64,000 bases of DNA from RGIG9115 sp045128915 (GTDB lineage Bacteria > Bacillota > Clostridia > UBA1381): assembly GCA_045128915.1 (NCBI GenBank), contig JBGVIT010000013.1:1-64000 (forward strand), in the 5' to 3' direction. The notes under the pieces were generated by a model. It saw only the letters and a list, made by a program, of their open reading frames with translations, had not been told where the DNA came from and searched no databases. The translations under genes and the position numbers were made by a program. Shown here piece after piece: positions 44,753 to 53,886 of this stretch. Numbering within the stretch: position 1 is the first letter of the stretch; every line of letters begins with the position of its first letter.

Positions 44753-45970
44753 TCAATTAAATAAATCAATCGATCGACCCAATAGTCTTGATTTTTCTGC
44801 AGAAAATACTGCTTTATGTGCTTTTAAAAGCCATTTATCATGGTGCTTTTCATCCTCATTGAGTAATTTTGCAAAGTGATCCATAAGTCCTCCGTCACCA
44901 CCACAATGTTTGGTTCCATCATGGGTAATATGTATGGTTTCTTCGCTCATATCTGAAAATCTTTTCAGCACTAATACTCCCGCTTCCATACAACCACCAA
45001 TTTCTCCTTTAGAACCCATAATTTTAATAGTTCTGGTGTTGTCTCTGGAAAAGGCTGATACAGTAAACACTGCCGTAACGCCGTTTTCAAACTCAATGCT
45101 GGCAACCTGATGATCACAAACATCATTATCACAACGATAAACGCATCTGCCATAAGGATTGGTTTTTAATGCATCAATAATAGCCTCATCTGTATCCTCG
45201 CACTCGAATTTATGAACAAAATATCTCGCCTGTCCTTTTGTATATAAATTTACAGCGTTATAAACACAGGTTTCACTATACTTACAACCATCAGTACATC
45301 TTAAAGGTATACCTCTCGGTGCATTTTCTTTTTTAAAAAACTGGTTACTACCATATGAAGATACTTTTTTGCAATCCGCATCAATGAGATAAAACATAAG
45401 GTCAAAATCATGACAAGACTTTGCAACAATCAATGGAGAGGATTTTGCCACATTGTTCCATGGTCCACGCACATAAGAGTGAGCATGATGCCAAAACCCC
45501 TCATTCTCGTTAAGTTGCATGGTAATGATGTCACCAATTTCACCACTTTTAATAATTTCCTTGATTTTTTGTATAAATGGAGTATAACGAAGAACAAAAC
45601 CAGTAGTGAATATTTTATTATAATCACACACAATGTCTTCCAACTCCAACAATTCTTCATAAGTAGTTGCAATAGGTTTTTCAAGCAAAATATGATATCC
45701 ACATTCAACAGCAAGTCGTGTGGGCTCCAGATGCATTTTATCCTGAGTACAAATAATCACACTATCCGCAAGTTTTCCTTTAGCAAATAAATCTTTGTAA
45801 TCACAGAAACACATATCGTCTGAAATCTCATAGTCTCTCTTGAATTGATTGCGCTTTTGATCGTCAGGTTCTGCAACACCTACAATTTTTAGTATTCCTT
45901 TTGCTTTAATGTATGGTGCATAACAATCTTTACCACGACCACCTGCACCTACTATAATACACGTTTTCAT
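44753..45970 (-). CDS. Gfo/Idh/MocA dehydrogenase with cysteine-rich insert
   Basis: ATG 45970 follows GGAGAT. The 405-residue protein has CIIVGAGGRGKDCY (Rossmann) and YHILLEKPIA with the catalytic Lys. A central insert holds several cysteines: RCTDGCKYSETCVYNAVNLY and RCVYRCDNDVCDHQVAS, a pattern I know from a subgroup of this family and one that could bind a metal. It overlaps no gene. The region beginning at 47252 is a decayed copy of the same gene, so a duplication has occurred. Confidence 0.9.
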   Translation of the reverse strand: MKTCIIVGAGGRGKDCYAPYIKAKGILKIVGVAEPDDQKRNQFKRDYEISDDMCFCDYKDLFAKGKLADSVIICTQDKMHLEPTRLAVECGYHILLEKPIATTYEELLELEDIVCDYNKIFTTGFVLRYTPFIQKIKEIIKSGEIGDIITMQLNENEGFWHHAHSYVRGPWNNVAKSSPLIVAKSCHDFDLMFYLIDADCKKVSSYGSNQFFKKENAPRGIPLRCTDGCKYSETCVYNAVNLYTKGQARYFVHKFECEDTDEAIIDALKTNPYGRCVYRCDNDVCDHQVASIEFENGVTAVFTVSAFSRDNTRTIKIMGSKGEIGGCMEAGVLVLKRFSDMSEETIHITHDGTKHCGGDGGLMDHFAKLLNEDEKHHDKWLLKAHKAVFSAEKSRLLGRSIDLFN

Positions 45971-45988
45971 ACTTTATCTCCGAAATAT

Positions 45989-46357
45989 TCAGTTTATCCC
46001 TATATCTTCTATGTTTATGTCTGAAATCTTTTGGTTATTTAATGCAATTTTTGCTGCCGCTCTTCCCGCAGCTTCACCGATTAATGCACATATTGGAATT
46101 ACCCTGGCAACCTCCCAACCGTCGCCCTGTGGAGCAGAAATGATTCTTCCTGCTACAATAAGATTAGTATAACCTTCATTATATAATGAACCAAATGGAA
46201 TCCGATAATGCTTCCCTATCCCATCAGGCCTGAAATCACCACACTTACCAATTATATCAGCATATGTTTCATCATTAACGGCATTAAAATCAGCTTTTCC
46301 TACTATTCTTCTTATTGTTCTGAACTGCAGCATAGTTGGAATAAGCTTATAATCCAT
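45989..46357 (-). pseudogene. C-terminal fragment of a duplicated FAD oxidoreductase
   Basis: The 122 codons are nearly identical to the C-terminal third of the intact protein at 47502-48671 (RTIRRIVGKADFNAVND, HYRIPFGSLYNEGY, ISAPQGDGWEVARVIP). The FAD-binding N-terminal two thirds are absent; the frame begins inside the end of the HAD gene. It is a duplication remnant, not a functional enzyme. Confidence 0.85.
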
Positions 46358-47129
46358 TCTCGATTTTCTCTACTAAATCTTTAATAGCTCCATCATCAGC
46401 ATTACAAACTACCATATCAGCAACACATTTTAATTCATCTACTGCATTACCAACAGCAACTCCTATATCGGCTCGGGTAATTAACGAAACATCATTGTCG
46501 TAATCGCCCACCCCAATTGATGTATGGATGTTTCCGAGAAATTCTTTTAAAAACTTAATGCCGACACCTTTAGTTGCGTCCAAAGAATTGAACTCAACCC
46601 CTGCACTCCAGGATTTTGATATAGCACTATCAGAGAAAAATATATTGTTTTCTGCAAAAGCTTTAAAAGAGTCTGCATCTTCTTTTGAAGAAAAAGTACA
46701 TACGATTTTTATAGGTTTTACTTTCCTTATATCCTTCAACAAACCATTTATATGTTTAAATGGGATACTTTCAAATTTACCCGTCAAAAAATCATAATAA
46801 ACATTCAATGTTCCCTGTAATTCCAATTGAGTACGAATGGCATCTATAAAATCACCCACAGCATAAGTTAATCGTTTTTCATATAAAACTTTTTCTTTTT
46901 CAAAATCATATATCACAGCTCCGTTATATACTCCTGCCGGAGCGTTAATAAGATTGTTGAAACCACACTCCCTAAGATGGGTTGCTGCTCTGCCGGTTAT
47001 AAAAGTAAACCTTCCTCCGTTGTCAATAAAATATTTAACCGCTTTGCTATTAATAGCAACAGCATCTTCACGGCTACGAAATGTCCCGTCCAAATCGGAA
47101 CATATTAAATATCCATCAAACTTTGACAT
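46347..47129 (-). CDS. HAD-superfamily (Cof-type) sugar phosphatase
   Basis: The 260-residue protein has the HAD nucleophile motif ICSDLDGTFRS near residue 11, the second motif FTFITGRAATH, the conserved Lys in the C1/C2 cap region (LDATKGVGIKFL) and the acidic GVGDYDNDVSLI. Cof-type members dephosphorylate sugar phosphates in the cytoplasm. The start ATG 47129 follows AAAGGTGAT. It lies between the two copies of a duplicated segment, so it may originally have been a neighbour of the FAD gene. Confidence 0.88.
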   Translation of the reverse strand: MSKFDGYLICSDLDGTFRSREDAVAINSKAVKYFIDNGGRFTFITGRAATHLRECGFNNLINAPAGVYNGAVIYDFEKEKVLYEKRLTYAVGDFIDAIRTQLELQGTLNVYYDFLTGKFESIPFKHINGLLKDIRKVKPIKIVCTFSSKEDADSFKAFAENNIFFSDSAISKSWSAGVEFNSLDATKGVGIKFLKEFLGNIHTSIGVGDYDNDVSLITRADIGVAVGNAVDELKCVADMVVCNADDGAIKDLVEKIENGL

Positions 47130-47251
47130 TGTTTATCACCTTTTCTTACTTAATATCGCATACGACATATACTGGGTGTTCTCAAAAAAAAGTAAAGCTA
47201 AACCGCGCCTTTATCATAATTTATTTTATCAGAAAGGATAAGAAATCTCAA

Positions 47252-47483
47252 TCAATCAAATCAACGGTCACCCAACAATCTGGATTTTTCTGCAGAAAAC
47301 ACTGCTTTATGTGCTTTTAAAAGCCATTTATCATGGTGCTTTTCATCCTCATCAAGTAATTTTACAAAGTGATCCATCATTCCGTCATCGCCGCCACAGT
47401 GTTTAGTATTCCTTTTGCTTTAATATATGGTGCATAACAATCTTTACCGCACCGCTTGCACCTACTATAATACACGTTTTCAT
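47252..47483 (-). pseudogene. Internally deleted copy of the Cys-rich Gfo/Idh/MocA gene
   Basis: The DNA 47252-47402 matches the last 50 codons of the gene at 44753-45970 and 47403-47483 matches its first 27 codons, joined at TTTAGTATTCC. About 980 bases between them are gone. The joint lies at a short shared sequence (GTTT/TTTAG), so slipped recombination is likely. The start region (ATG 47483) and its ribosome site are preserved, but the product would be meaningless. Confidence 0.85.
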
Positions 47484-47501
47484 ACTTTATCTCCAAAATA
47501 T

Positions 47502-48671
47502 TCAATTTATCCTTATATCTTCTATGTTTATGTCTGAAATCTTTTGGTTATTTAATGCAATTTTCGCTGCCGCTCTTCCTGCAGCCTCACCTGTTAGCGC
47601 ACAAGTCGGAATTACTCTTGCAACCTCCCAACCGTCGCCCTGTGGAGCAGAAATGATTCTTCCTGCTGCAATAAGATTAGGATAACCTTCATTATATAAC
47701 GAACCAAACGGAATCTGATAATGCTTACCTATTCCATCAGGTCTGAAGTCACCACACTTACCAATTGTATCAGCATATATTTCATCATTGACGGCATTAA
47801 AATCAGCTTTTCCCACTATTCTTCTTATTGTTCTGAACTGGGGCATAGTAGGAAGAGTCATCACATCAAAGGTGTTTTTATCCCTTTCGGAAAATCTTGC
47901 AAGAAGATTCTTTTTTCCTGCAATCACATAATCTGTAATATCCTCACAGGATACTCCTGTGAGAAGTCGCATCCCTTCGGGATGCCCGTTTCCATACATA
48001 TCACTTCCGGTATTTATCCATTTTCTGAATGCACATGTATTTTTATTTTCTACAAGCTGTTCTGCCATATCCAAATCATAATAATGAGCGATGTAAGTCA
48101 TAAAATTTTCACCCACAACAGTAGGAACGCCTGCACGATGCATTACCGATGCATCACCCGTTGCATCAATAACAACCTTTGCCCCGAAAAACTCTCTGCC
48201 ATTTACGCTCTCAACTATAACACCCTCGCACACATTATTATTCATCACAGGGTATGTTGCAAGAGAATCAAAGCGTATTTTCACACCGTTTTCTATCACA
48301 AATTCATCAAGTGCGGCAGAAAAAAGTGTGGGAGAATAAAATGTTGAATATCTTTGATTACGTGGTTCGTTTCCGCTTTTTCCTCCCCAACATTCAGGCA
48401 GGTTATCAAAACAGTATTGCACAGAAAGCTTAATAAGTTCCTCTGCAATCCCACATACCATTTGCTTTCCTTCACCGTCACAAAGAGGCTCGTACCAGGA
48501 AATCAATCCGCCTGTTGCAAGACCTCCGAGATTTACCTGTTTTTCGATAAGGAGTACATTTGCTCCTCTTCTTGCTGCGGATACACTTGCAGCAATTCCC
48601 GCAATTCCTCCACCAACAACTATAACATCAAAATTACCTTTAAATTCCGGCTTAATATCTTTATAATTCAT
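47502..48671 (-). CDS. FAD-dependent oxidoreductase (FAD_oxidored family)
   Basis: The 389-residue protein begins with the dinucleotide fold VIVVGGGIAGIAASVSAARR followed by NVLLIEKQVNLGGLATGG, typical of the FAD_oxidored family. Later come VIDATGDASVMHRAGVPTVV and the C-terminal GDGWEVARVIPTCALTGEAAG. It has no signal. Related genes occur beside sugar-acid dehydrogenases, where they oxidise or reduce C-C or C-O bonds. It starts 12 bases after the glycyl radical enzyme gene, so it is co-transcribed and probably acts next to it. Confidence 0.88.
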   Translation of the reverse strand: MNYKDIKPEFKGNFDVIVVGGGIAGIAASVSAARRGANVLLIEKQVNLGGLATGGLISWYEPLCDGEGKQMVCGIAEELIKLSVQYCFDNLPECWGGKSGNEPRNQRYSTFYSPTLFSAALDEFVIENGVKIRFDSLATYPVMNNNVCEGVIVESVNGREFFGAKVVIDATGDASVMHRAGVPTVVGENFMTYIAHYYDLDMAEQLVENKNTCAFRKWINTGSDMYGNGHPEGMRLLTGVSCEDITDYVIAGKKNLLARFSERDKNTFDVMTLPTMPQFRTIRRIVGKADFNAVNDEIYADTIGKCGDFRPDGIGKHYQIPFGSLYNEGYPNLIAAGRIISAPQGDGWEVARVIPTCALTGEAAGRAAAKIALNNQKISDINIEDIRIN

Positions 48672-48682
48672 AACAAAATCCT

Positions 48683-50899
48683 TTATATTCCTTCTAAGAA
48701 TCTATCCACTACAAGTTGTCGAAATTTGGGTGACAAACTTGCAAAATATGCTGTAAATCCTGTTACACGAACAACCAAATCAGGGTGCAGGTCAGGGTTT
48801 TCGTTTGCTTCCAGCAGTTTTTCTTTATCAAGAACATTTATATTTATAAGAGTTCCGCCCTGATTAAAGTGTGTTAGTATAAGATTAAGAACAGTTTCAA
48901 CACCCTTTTCATCTGTTGCCAAATGCGGATCAAATTCAAGCTGCAAAGGTGCAGTATTTCCCCAACCGCACTGAACTGATGCTATTCCGTTGGACTGAGC
49001 TGTAACAGCTCCGTCTGTTCTGAAATGGGGATTCGGATTTGCGCCGTGCGAAATCGGCTCTCCTGCTCGTCTTCCGTTAGGAGTTGCTCCTACCTTTGAA
49101 CCGTATTCAATTGTTCTTGACCAACTAAACCAGCCGGGAATAAGCTGTCTGCCTTCAGGCATTTCCTGAGTCTTTACAGCTGAAACCCAAGCTTCTGTCA
49201 ATCGACTTGCCCATTCATCAGAAACAGTTCCGCCTTGACAATATCTGGGTGCAGTGTTTAACATAAGACGAGTTCTTTCATCCTCAAAGTTATTTTCAAG
49301 AGCCGCGTAAAGTTCATCCCAAGAAAGTAATTTCTCTTTCTCAACACGGGTTGAAATCGCCCCGAAAGAATCCGCAACAACAGCAAGTCCTGCTCCATCT
49401 ATTCCTACGGTATAAAGCTCTGCACACTGAGAAATATCTTCACCACGTTCCAAAGTGTTTTTCATCATAAGATTCATAATAAGCTCAGGTGTTACTTCCC
49501 ATGCATGGTCAATATGTAAATTTATGCCATCTGCAGTTACTTTAACCGCGGTTTTAAGGTGTTCCTTAAATATTTCAAACAATTTTTCAGAGCTTTTTTC
49601 GGTTTCAGACTTCATATCTTTAAGAGCTTCGTCAAGAACTTTTGCAATATTGATTTTTACGGTGTCATTCATAGGAAATTCCTTGCCCGGAACACACATC
49701 CAGTTACATCCAACTGCAATTCTTTCTCTTGCGGTTTTCTTATCAACACCATTTCGCATATATCCATCAAGAAGAGCCTTGTCGTTGCAAAATCTTGGCC
49801 AACCGTTCTTATTCTTAAGCAGGTAATATACTGCTTTTTTCAAAAACTCTCTGTCACAGTTTTCGTGCACCCTAACAGTAAGATTACATGCTATATTTAT
49901 GCTGTCTGCCGCATCTAAAATCAGATATGAAAGATGGTTTGTCATATCGCAATCATTTTCATCAACACCTGAAATCTGGTAATAATGAGGGTCAATGAGA
50001 AGCAGATTCGCAATAAGAAACTTTGCAGTTTCATCATCGAGAATACCATTTTTTATATCATTTTCGTAATACGGATAAAGCAGTACATCAAGCTGAAATC
50101 CTGCGCCGTCTCGTGTATATATTCTTGAAGCACAATTAAAGAATGCTGTCCATTGACATACTTCACGAAATGTTTTTGGAGGATTATACCTGATATTTTC
50201 ACAGGTTTCTTTCATTGTTTCGAGATTCTTTTTAATCGCTTCATTTTCTTCATTTTCAATCAGAGAAGTAATTTTCTCAATATGTCTTTCTATAAAACTT
50301 ATAATAGCTTTTACGCATCTTTCTTCTGCATCATAAAAGTCAGATTTGTCAGGATTAATTTTTCTATACTTCTCTATTTTTTCTAAAAGCCCGCCAAATC
50401 CAAGTTCAAATCCAATCGAATAGTCGCATGCAAAATGCGCATCTCCATCAATACCGGTGGCAATATTATATTTTTCCTGAAGTGGCTTTAAATGGTCATA
50501 CGGAAAACGTTGTTCGTCCCAACGTTTGCTCCATTGATTTGTTGCACCATTTTTAATAAATTCAAGATTTTTAAGGTTATTTTTTAACCAATCCGGCATA
50601 TAGTGAAGGTCGCCACGGTAGTTAACAAGCATATCTCGCCATCTGCCGCATAGCATTTCATTTTTATCAATATAAGGCACATGAGCATCGATTACACGGC
50701 AGAAATTTTCACACATGCCATCATAACCGTAAAAACTGCCGTTAGTACTGTTATACCACGGTTCAACACAATAACCCTCTGAAATTGGAACCGTACCAAA
50801 ATCGTCCAAGTCTGTATAACCATTCTGTTTTCTTTTTTCAAGAGTATGGCAGATTTTTGTATTCCGCATTTCTTTTAGTCTATTTTCGTATGAATACAT
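48683..50899 (-). CDS. Glycyl radical enzyme (PFL-like) of unknown substrate, copy 2
   Basis: I choose ATG 50899, ten bases after GGAG; a TTG three codons earlier is too close to the site. The 738-residue protein is clearly a paralog of copy 1 along its whole length. It has the radical motif RVTGFTAYF with Gly714 and the same unusual thiyl site GCNWMCVPG at Cys398 and Cys402. Small differences lie in the 100-130 and 530-545 regions. Both genes keep every landmark residue, which suggests two active enzymes with different substrates or conditions. The activase gene overlaps its start by 20 bases, so they are translated together. Confidence 0.9.
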   Translation of the reverse strand: MYSYENRLKEMRNTKICHTLEKRKQNGYTDLDDFGTVPISEGYCVEPWYNSTNGSFYGYDGMCENFCRVIDAHVPYIDKNEMLCGRWRDMLVNYRGDLHYMPDWLKNNLKNLEFIKNGATNQWSKRWDEQRFPYDHLKPLQEKYNIATGIDGDAHFACDYSIGFELGFGGLLEKIEKYRKINPDKSDFYDAEERCVKAIISFIERHIEKITSLIENEENEAIKKNLETMKETCENIRYNPPKTFREVCQWTAFFNCASRIYTRDGAGFQLDVLLYPYYENDIKNGILDDETAKFLIANLLLIDPHYYQISGVDENDCDMTNHLSYLILDAADSINIACNLTVRVHENCDREFLKKAVYYLLKNKNGWPRFCNDKALLDGYMRNGVDKKTARERIAVGCNWMCVPGKEFPMNDTVKINIAKVLDEALKDMKSETEKSSEKLFEIFKEHLKTAVKVTADGINLHIDHAWEVTPELIMNLMMKNTLERGEDISQCAELYTVGIDGAGLAVVADSFGAISTRVEKEKLLSWDELYAALENNFEDERTRLMLNTAPRYCQGGTVSDEWASRLTEAWVSAVKTQEMPEGRQLIPGWFSWSRTIEYGSKVGATPNGRRAGEPISHGANPNPHFRTDGAVTAQSNGIASVQCGWGNTAPLQLEFDPHLATDEKGVETVLNLILTHFNQGGTLININVLDKEKLLEANENPDLHPDLVVRVTGFTAYFASLSPKFRQLVVDRFLEGI

Positions 50900-51650
50900 A
50901 TTTTTCAAGCTCCTTCATATATTCTCCGGTGGGTACTGTAAATTTAGTTTCATCAATCCCAAGAGAGCGTCGTTTATCCTCACCCAGCGGATGATATGGT
51001 AAAAGTTCGTACTGTATAACATTTTTTAAAGGTTTCAAAAATTCAGATATTTCTTCTATTCCCTGATTTATTTCAGGAATAACCGGAGTTCTTACAATAA
51101 CAGGAATATTAAGTTGGTTAGATTTAAGAATATTTTCTTTTATTTTCTCATTACCAACACCCGTATAACATTCATGTTCTTCACTATTCCATATTTTTAA
51201 ATCACACATTATCAAATCAAGTTTTTTCAAAATTCTTTCATTATAATAAATCATAGAAGTTTCTATTGCGCAGTTTATTCCACTACTTTTACACTTATCT
51301 ATGATTTCTTCAAGGAATTCGGGCTGTGCAAATGGTTCTCCTCCTGAAAAAGTAACTCCGCCATTATTCCCATAGTAATCCTTATCAAGTAGAATTTCTT
51401 CTAAAACTTCATCCGATGTCATTTCCTTGCCACATATAACTCTTGCACCTGAAAAGCATCCATCCTTGCACATTCCGCAGCCTATACATTTTTCAGGATA
51501 GGCCATAATTTCGGGTTTAAAGCTTATACATTCAGGATTATGACACCACCGGCAAGAAAGAGGACAGCCTTTAAAAAAGACTGTCGTTCTCAATCCCGGG
51601 CCATCATGGGTTGCGGCTCTTTCTATGTCCGCAATACACCCTTTAAGCAT
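50880..51650 (-). CDS. Glycyl radical enzyme activase (radical SAM), operon 2
   Basis: ATG 51650 follows AGAGGA; the frame is open 108 bases further inside the preceding gene but without family sequence. The 256-residue protein has FFKGCPLSCRWCHNPEC (radical-SAM cluster), one ferredoxin insert CIGCGMCKDGC and the SAM-binding GGVTFSGGEPFAQPEF. It is the paralog of the operon 1 activase. Overlaps with both neighbours (8 and 20 bases) tie it tightly to its glycyl radical enzyme. Confidence 0.93.
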   Translation of the reverse strand: MLKGCIADIERAATHDGPGLRTTVFFKGCPLSCRWCHNPECISFKPEIMAYPEKCIGCGMCKDGCFSGARVICGKEMTSDEVLEEILLDKDYYGNNGGVTFSGGEPFAQPEFLEEIIDKCKSSGINCAIETSMIYYNERILKKLDLIMCDLKIWNSEEHECYTGVGNEKIKENILKSNQLNIPVIVRTPVIPEINQGIEEISEFLKPLKNVIQYELLPYHPLGEDKRRSLGIDETKFTVPTGEYMKELEKYVFIRK

Positions 51651-52743
51651 TGATTTTTTCCTCTTTCCCGCTTCTGTTGCTCTTAATTGCAGCATCAAGA
51701 ATTGCCATAACATCCATATTGGCATCAAGGGTAAGCATTTCAAAAATATCTGCTCCATCCTTAATATGTTTTGAATAATGACAAGGCATATTCTTCATAC
51801 CTTCATCAAGTTCCACATCCGGTATTTCAACTTCATTACCAAAAATATCGTATGCCTTCACATCAGGAGCATTTTCCGCGCCACCTGTGCAGGTAATCAC
51901 ACCATCAGTACAAAGAACCATAGGTCCTGAAGGAATAACTGCTCTAGGAGTTGTCCATGTTCCTTCCAAAACAGCCAATTTACCGTCATATTTTACAATT
52001 GCTCCAAAGTTATCATCTGTATCTCCAAATGGAGTATTGAGGTTTGCACCCATAGATATTATGCTTTGAGCATCATCTCCCATAAGCCATCTTGAAAAAT
52101 AACAACCGTAACAACATATATCAAGATATACACCACCGCCATGGCTTTCCTGATGCCACCAGGTTTTTGAACGCTGTTCATCGGTCATTTCCTCTGCATT
52201 CGCACTTACGCCTCTGTGTCTTGCACCTTTTCCTAAGGGACCTGTGTGTCCATTTATGTATCTCAATTTAATTGGCTCACCGACAATTTTACTGTCAAGG
52301 GCCGCTTTTAGCTTATACAAATATGGTCTCCAGGCAACCGGCCAGTTTACAACAGCCTCAATACCATATTTATCAACACTTTCCTTTATTTTTTTTGCTT
52401 CATCAAGACTGACTGCAATTGGTTTTTCAATACAAACATTTACATTCCGTTTTGCACATTCTTCAACAACTTCAGGCTTTTGAGCATTTTCGGTAAGAAT
52501 AAACGCAATGTCAGGCCGTACTTCGTCAAGCATTTTTTTGAAGTCATCGTACACATCTTTACAGTAGTTGTCCTTTACATTCTGTAGATTCCACTGAGGT
52601 GTATATCTGAGTGCAGGAATCGTTTCAACCGTTGATGGCACATCTGCAATCCCGACAAGTTCCACATCGGAGCACTCTGTAATATACAGTGCAATTTCGT
52701 TTACGTGCATATGTGATGCACCGATTATTACCGCTTTAATCAT
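51643..52743 (-). CDS. Gfo/Idh/MocA dehydrogenase, subtype I, operon 2 (first paralog)
   Basis: The 366-residue protein starts with KAVIIGASHMHVNEIALYIT, like its operon 1 counterpart, and has VCIEKPIAVS with the catalytic Lys, EAVVNWPVAWRPYLYKLKAA and GPLGKGARHRGVSA. GGGAGAT precedes ATG 52743. It overlaps the activase gene by 8 bases. The same dehydrogenase type next to the glycyl radical enzyme in both operons suggests that it makes or uses the radical enzyme's substrate. Confidence 0.92.
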   Translation of the reverse strand: MIKAVIIGASHMHVNEIALYITECSDVELVGIADVPSTVETIPALRYTPQWNLQNVKDNYCKDVYDDFKKMLDEVRPDIAFILTENAQKPEVVEECAKRNVNVCIEKPIAVSLDEAKKIKESVDKYGIEAVVNWPVAWRPYLYKLKAALDSKIVGEPIKLRYINGHTGPLGKGARHRGVSANAEEMTDEQRSKTWWHQESHGGGVYLDICCYGCYFSRWLMGDDAQSIISMGANLNTPFGDTDDNFGAIVKYDGKLAVLEGTWTTPRAVIPSGPMVLCTDGVITCTGGAENAPDVKAYDIFGNEVEIPDVELDEGMKNMPCHYSKHIKDGADIFEMLTLDANMDVMAILDAAIKSNRSGKEEKINA

Positions 52744-53863
52744 TTATATATCTCCCTTTAACACTTACTTCTCTGCCAAGCTCTGCTGATTTATAGAAGC
52801 ACTCAATAGCTTTTGTTACTTCAAGGTTCTGATGTTTCTTAATCAAATATTCTTCTTTGCCTGCAAGTGTATTTAAGATATTTCTGTACATATATCTGTG
52901 CTGCTCAAACGGAATACCTGCATATGGACGATTGTCAAACCACTTAAGGTCACATTCAGACTGGTATCCTGCGATATTCTTATAAAGCTTTTCCTTGTTT
53001 ACAGAAAGTCCGCCCTTATCACCGCAAATCACCATATCAAGATTTGTTGTAGGAAGATTGATTGCCCATGAGAACTTAAAGTTTACACTCATTCCGCCCT
53101 CTAAACGCATAAATCCTGTTGCAAATTCTTCAACATTAAACTCCTTATAGTCATACTTTCTTGGAGAGAAAGCACCGGCATATGCCCCACTTTCCTTTAT
53201 GTCAAGAAGTATATCTTCGTCCTGATTTGCAATTTTTGTGTATGTACTGCCGGATACTGTTTCAACTTTTTTGTCACCAACTACCCAAAGCAGTGAGTCA
53301 ATAAGATGAACACCAAGATCGCAGAAAGGACCGCCAAAATTGTGTTCTTTCATATGGAAAAATCCCCATGTAGGAATTCCTATTCGTCTGATAAATTCAA
53401 TGTCAGAGAAATAAATATCGCCAAGCTCGCCACTTTCAACAAGCTTTTTTGACTGCTGCATATAGTTTCTCCATCTCATACACTGACAAGGGAACAGCAT
53501 CTTACCGCAATCTCTTGCTGTTTGCCACATTTCTTCAACATCAGCAACTGATAAACCCATCGGCTTTTCACAAGCCACATGAGCACCAGCCTGAAGTGCT
53601 TTTATCGTCCATTCCTTGTGGTACATATTTGGTGTACAAACCGCAACAAAATCAGGCTTAAGCTCGTCAAGCATTTTTTGTGGGTCTTTATAATAGCTTG
53701 GAACATCATGTCTTTTTGCTGTTTCTGCTGCAATTTCTTCACGAATGTCCGCAACACCTACTACTTCAATAAGTCCTTCTTTTCTCAAATCATTAAGTGC
53801 AGGAAAATGTGCACTGTTTGCAATCATACCTGTACCAATTATTGCTACTCTTAATTTGCTCAT
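52736..53863 (-). CDS. Gfo/Idh/MocA dehydrogenase, subtype II, operon 2
   Basis: The 375-residue protein has RVAIIGTGMIANSAHFPALN, then VACEKPMGLS with the catalytic Lys and the domain with GIPTWGFFHMKEHNFGGPFC and DLGVHLID (conserved His), matching subtype II at 41577-42665. GAGGAAT precedes ATG 53863. It overlaps the next gene by 8 bases. Confidence 0.92.
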   Translation of the reverse strand: MSKLRVAIIGTGMIANSAHFPALNDLRKEGLIEVVGVADIREEIAAETAKRHDVPSYYKDPQKMLDELKPDFVAVCTPNMYHKEWTIKALQAGAHVACEKPMGLSVADVEEMWQTARDCGKMLFPCQCMRWRNYMQQSKKLVESGELGDIYFSDIEFIRRIGIPTWGFFHMKEHNFGGPFCDLGVHLIDSLLWVVGDKKVETVSGSTYTKIANQDEDILLDIKESGAYAGAFSPRKYDYKEFNVEEFATGFMRLEGGMSVNFKFSWAINLPTTNLDMVICGDKGGLSVNKEKLYKNIAGYQSECDLKWFDNRPYAGIPFEQHRYMYRNILNTLAGKEEYLIKKHQNLEVTKAIECFYKSAELGREVSVKGRYIND

Positions 53864-53886
53864 TTCATATTCCTCCTGCTATACAA

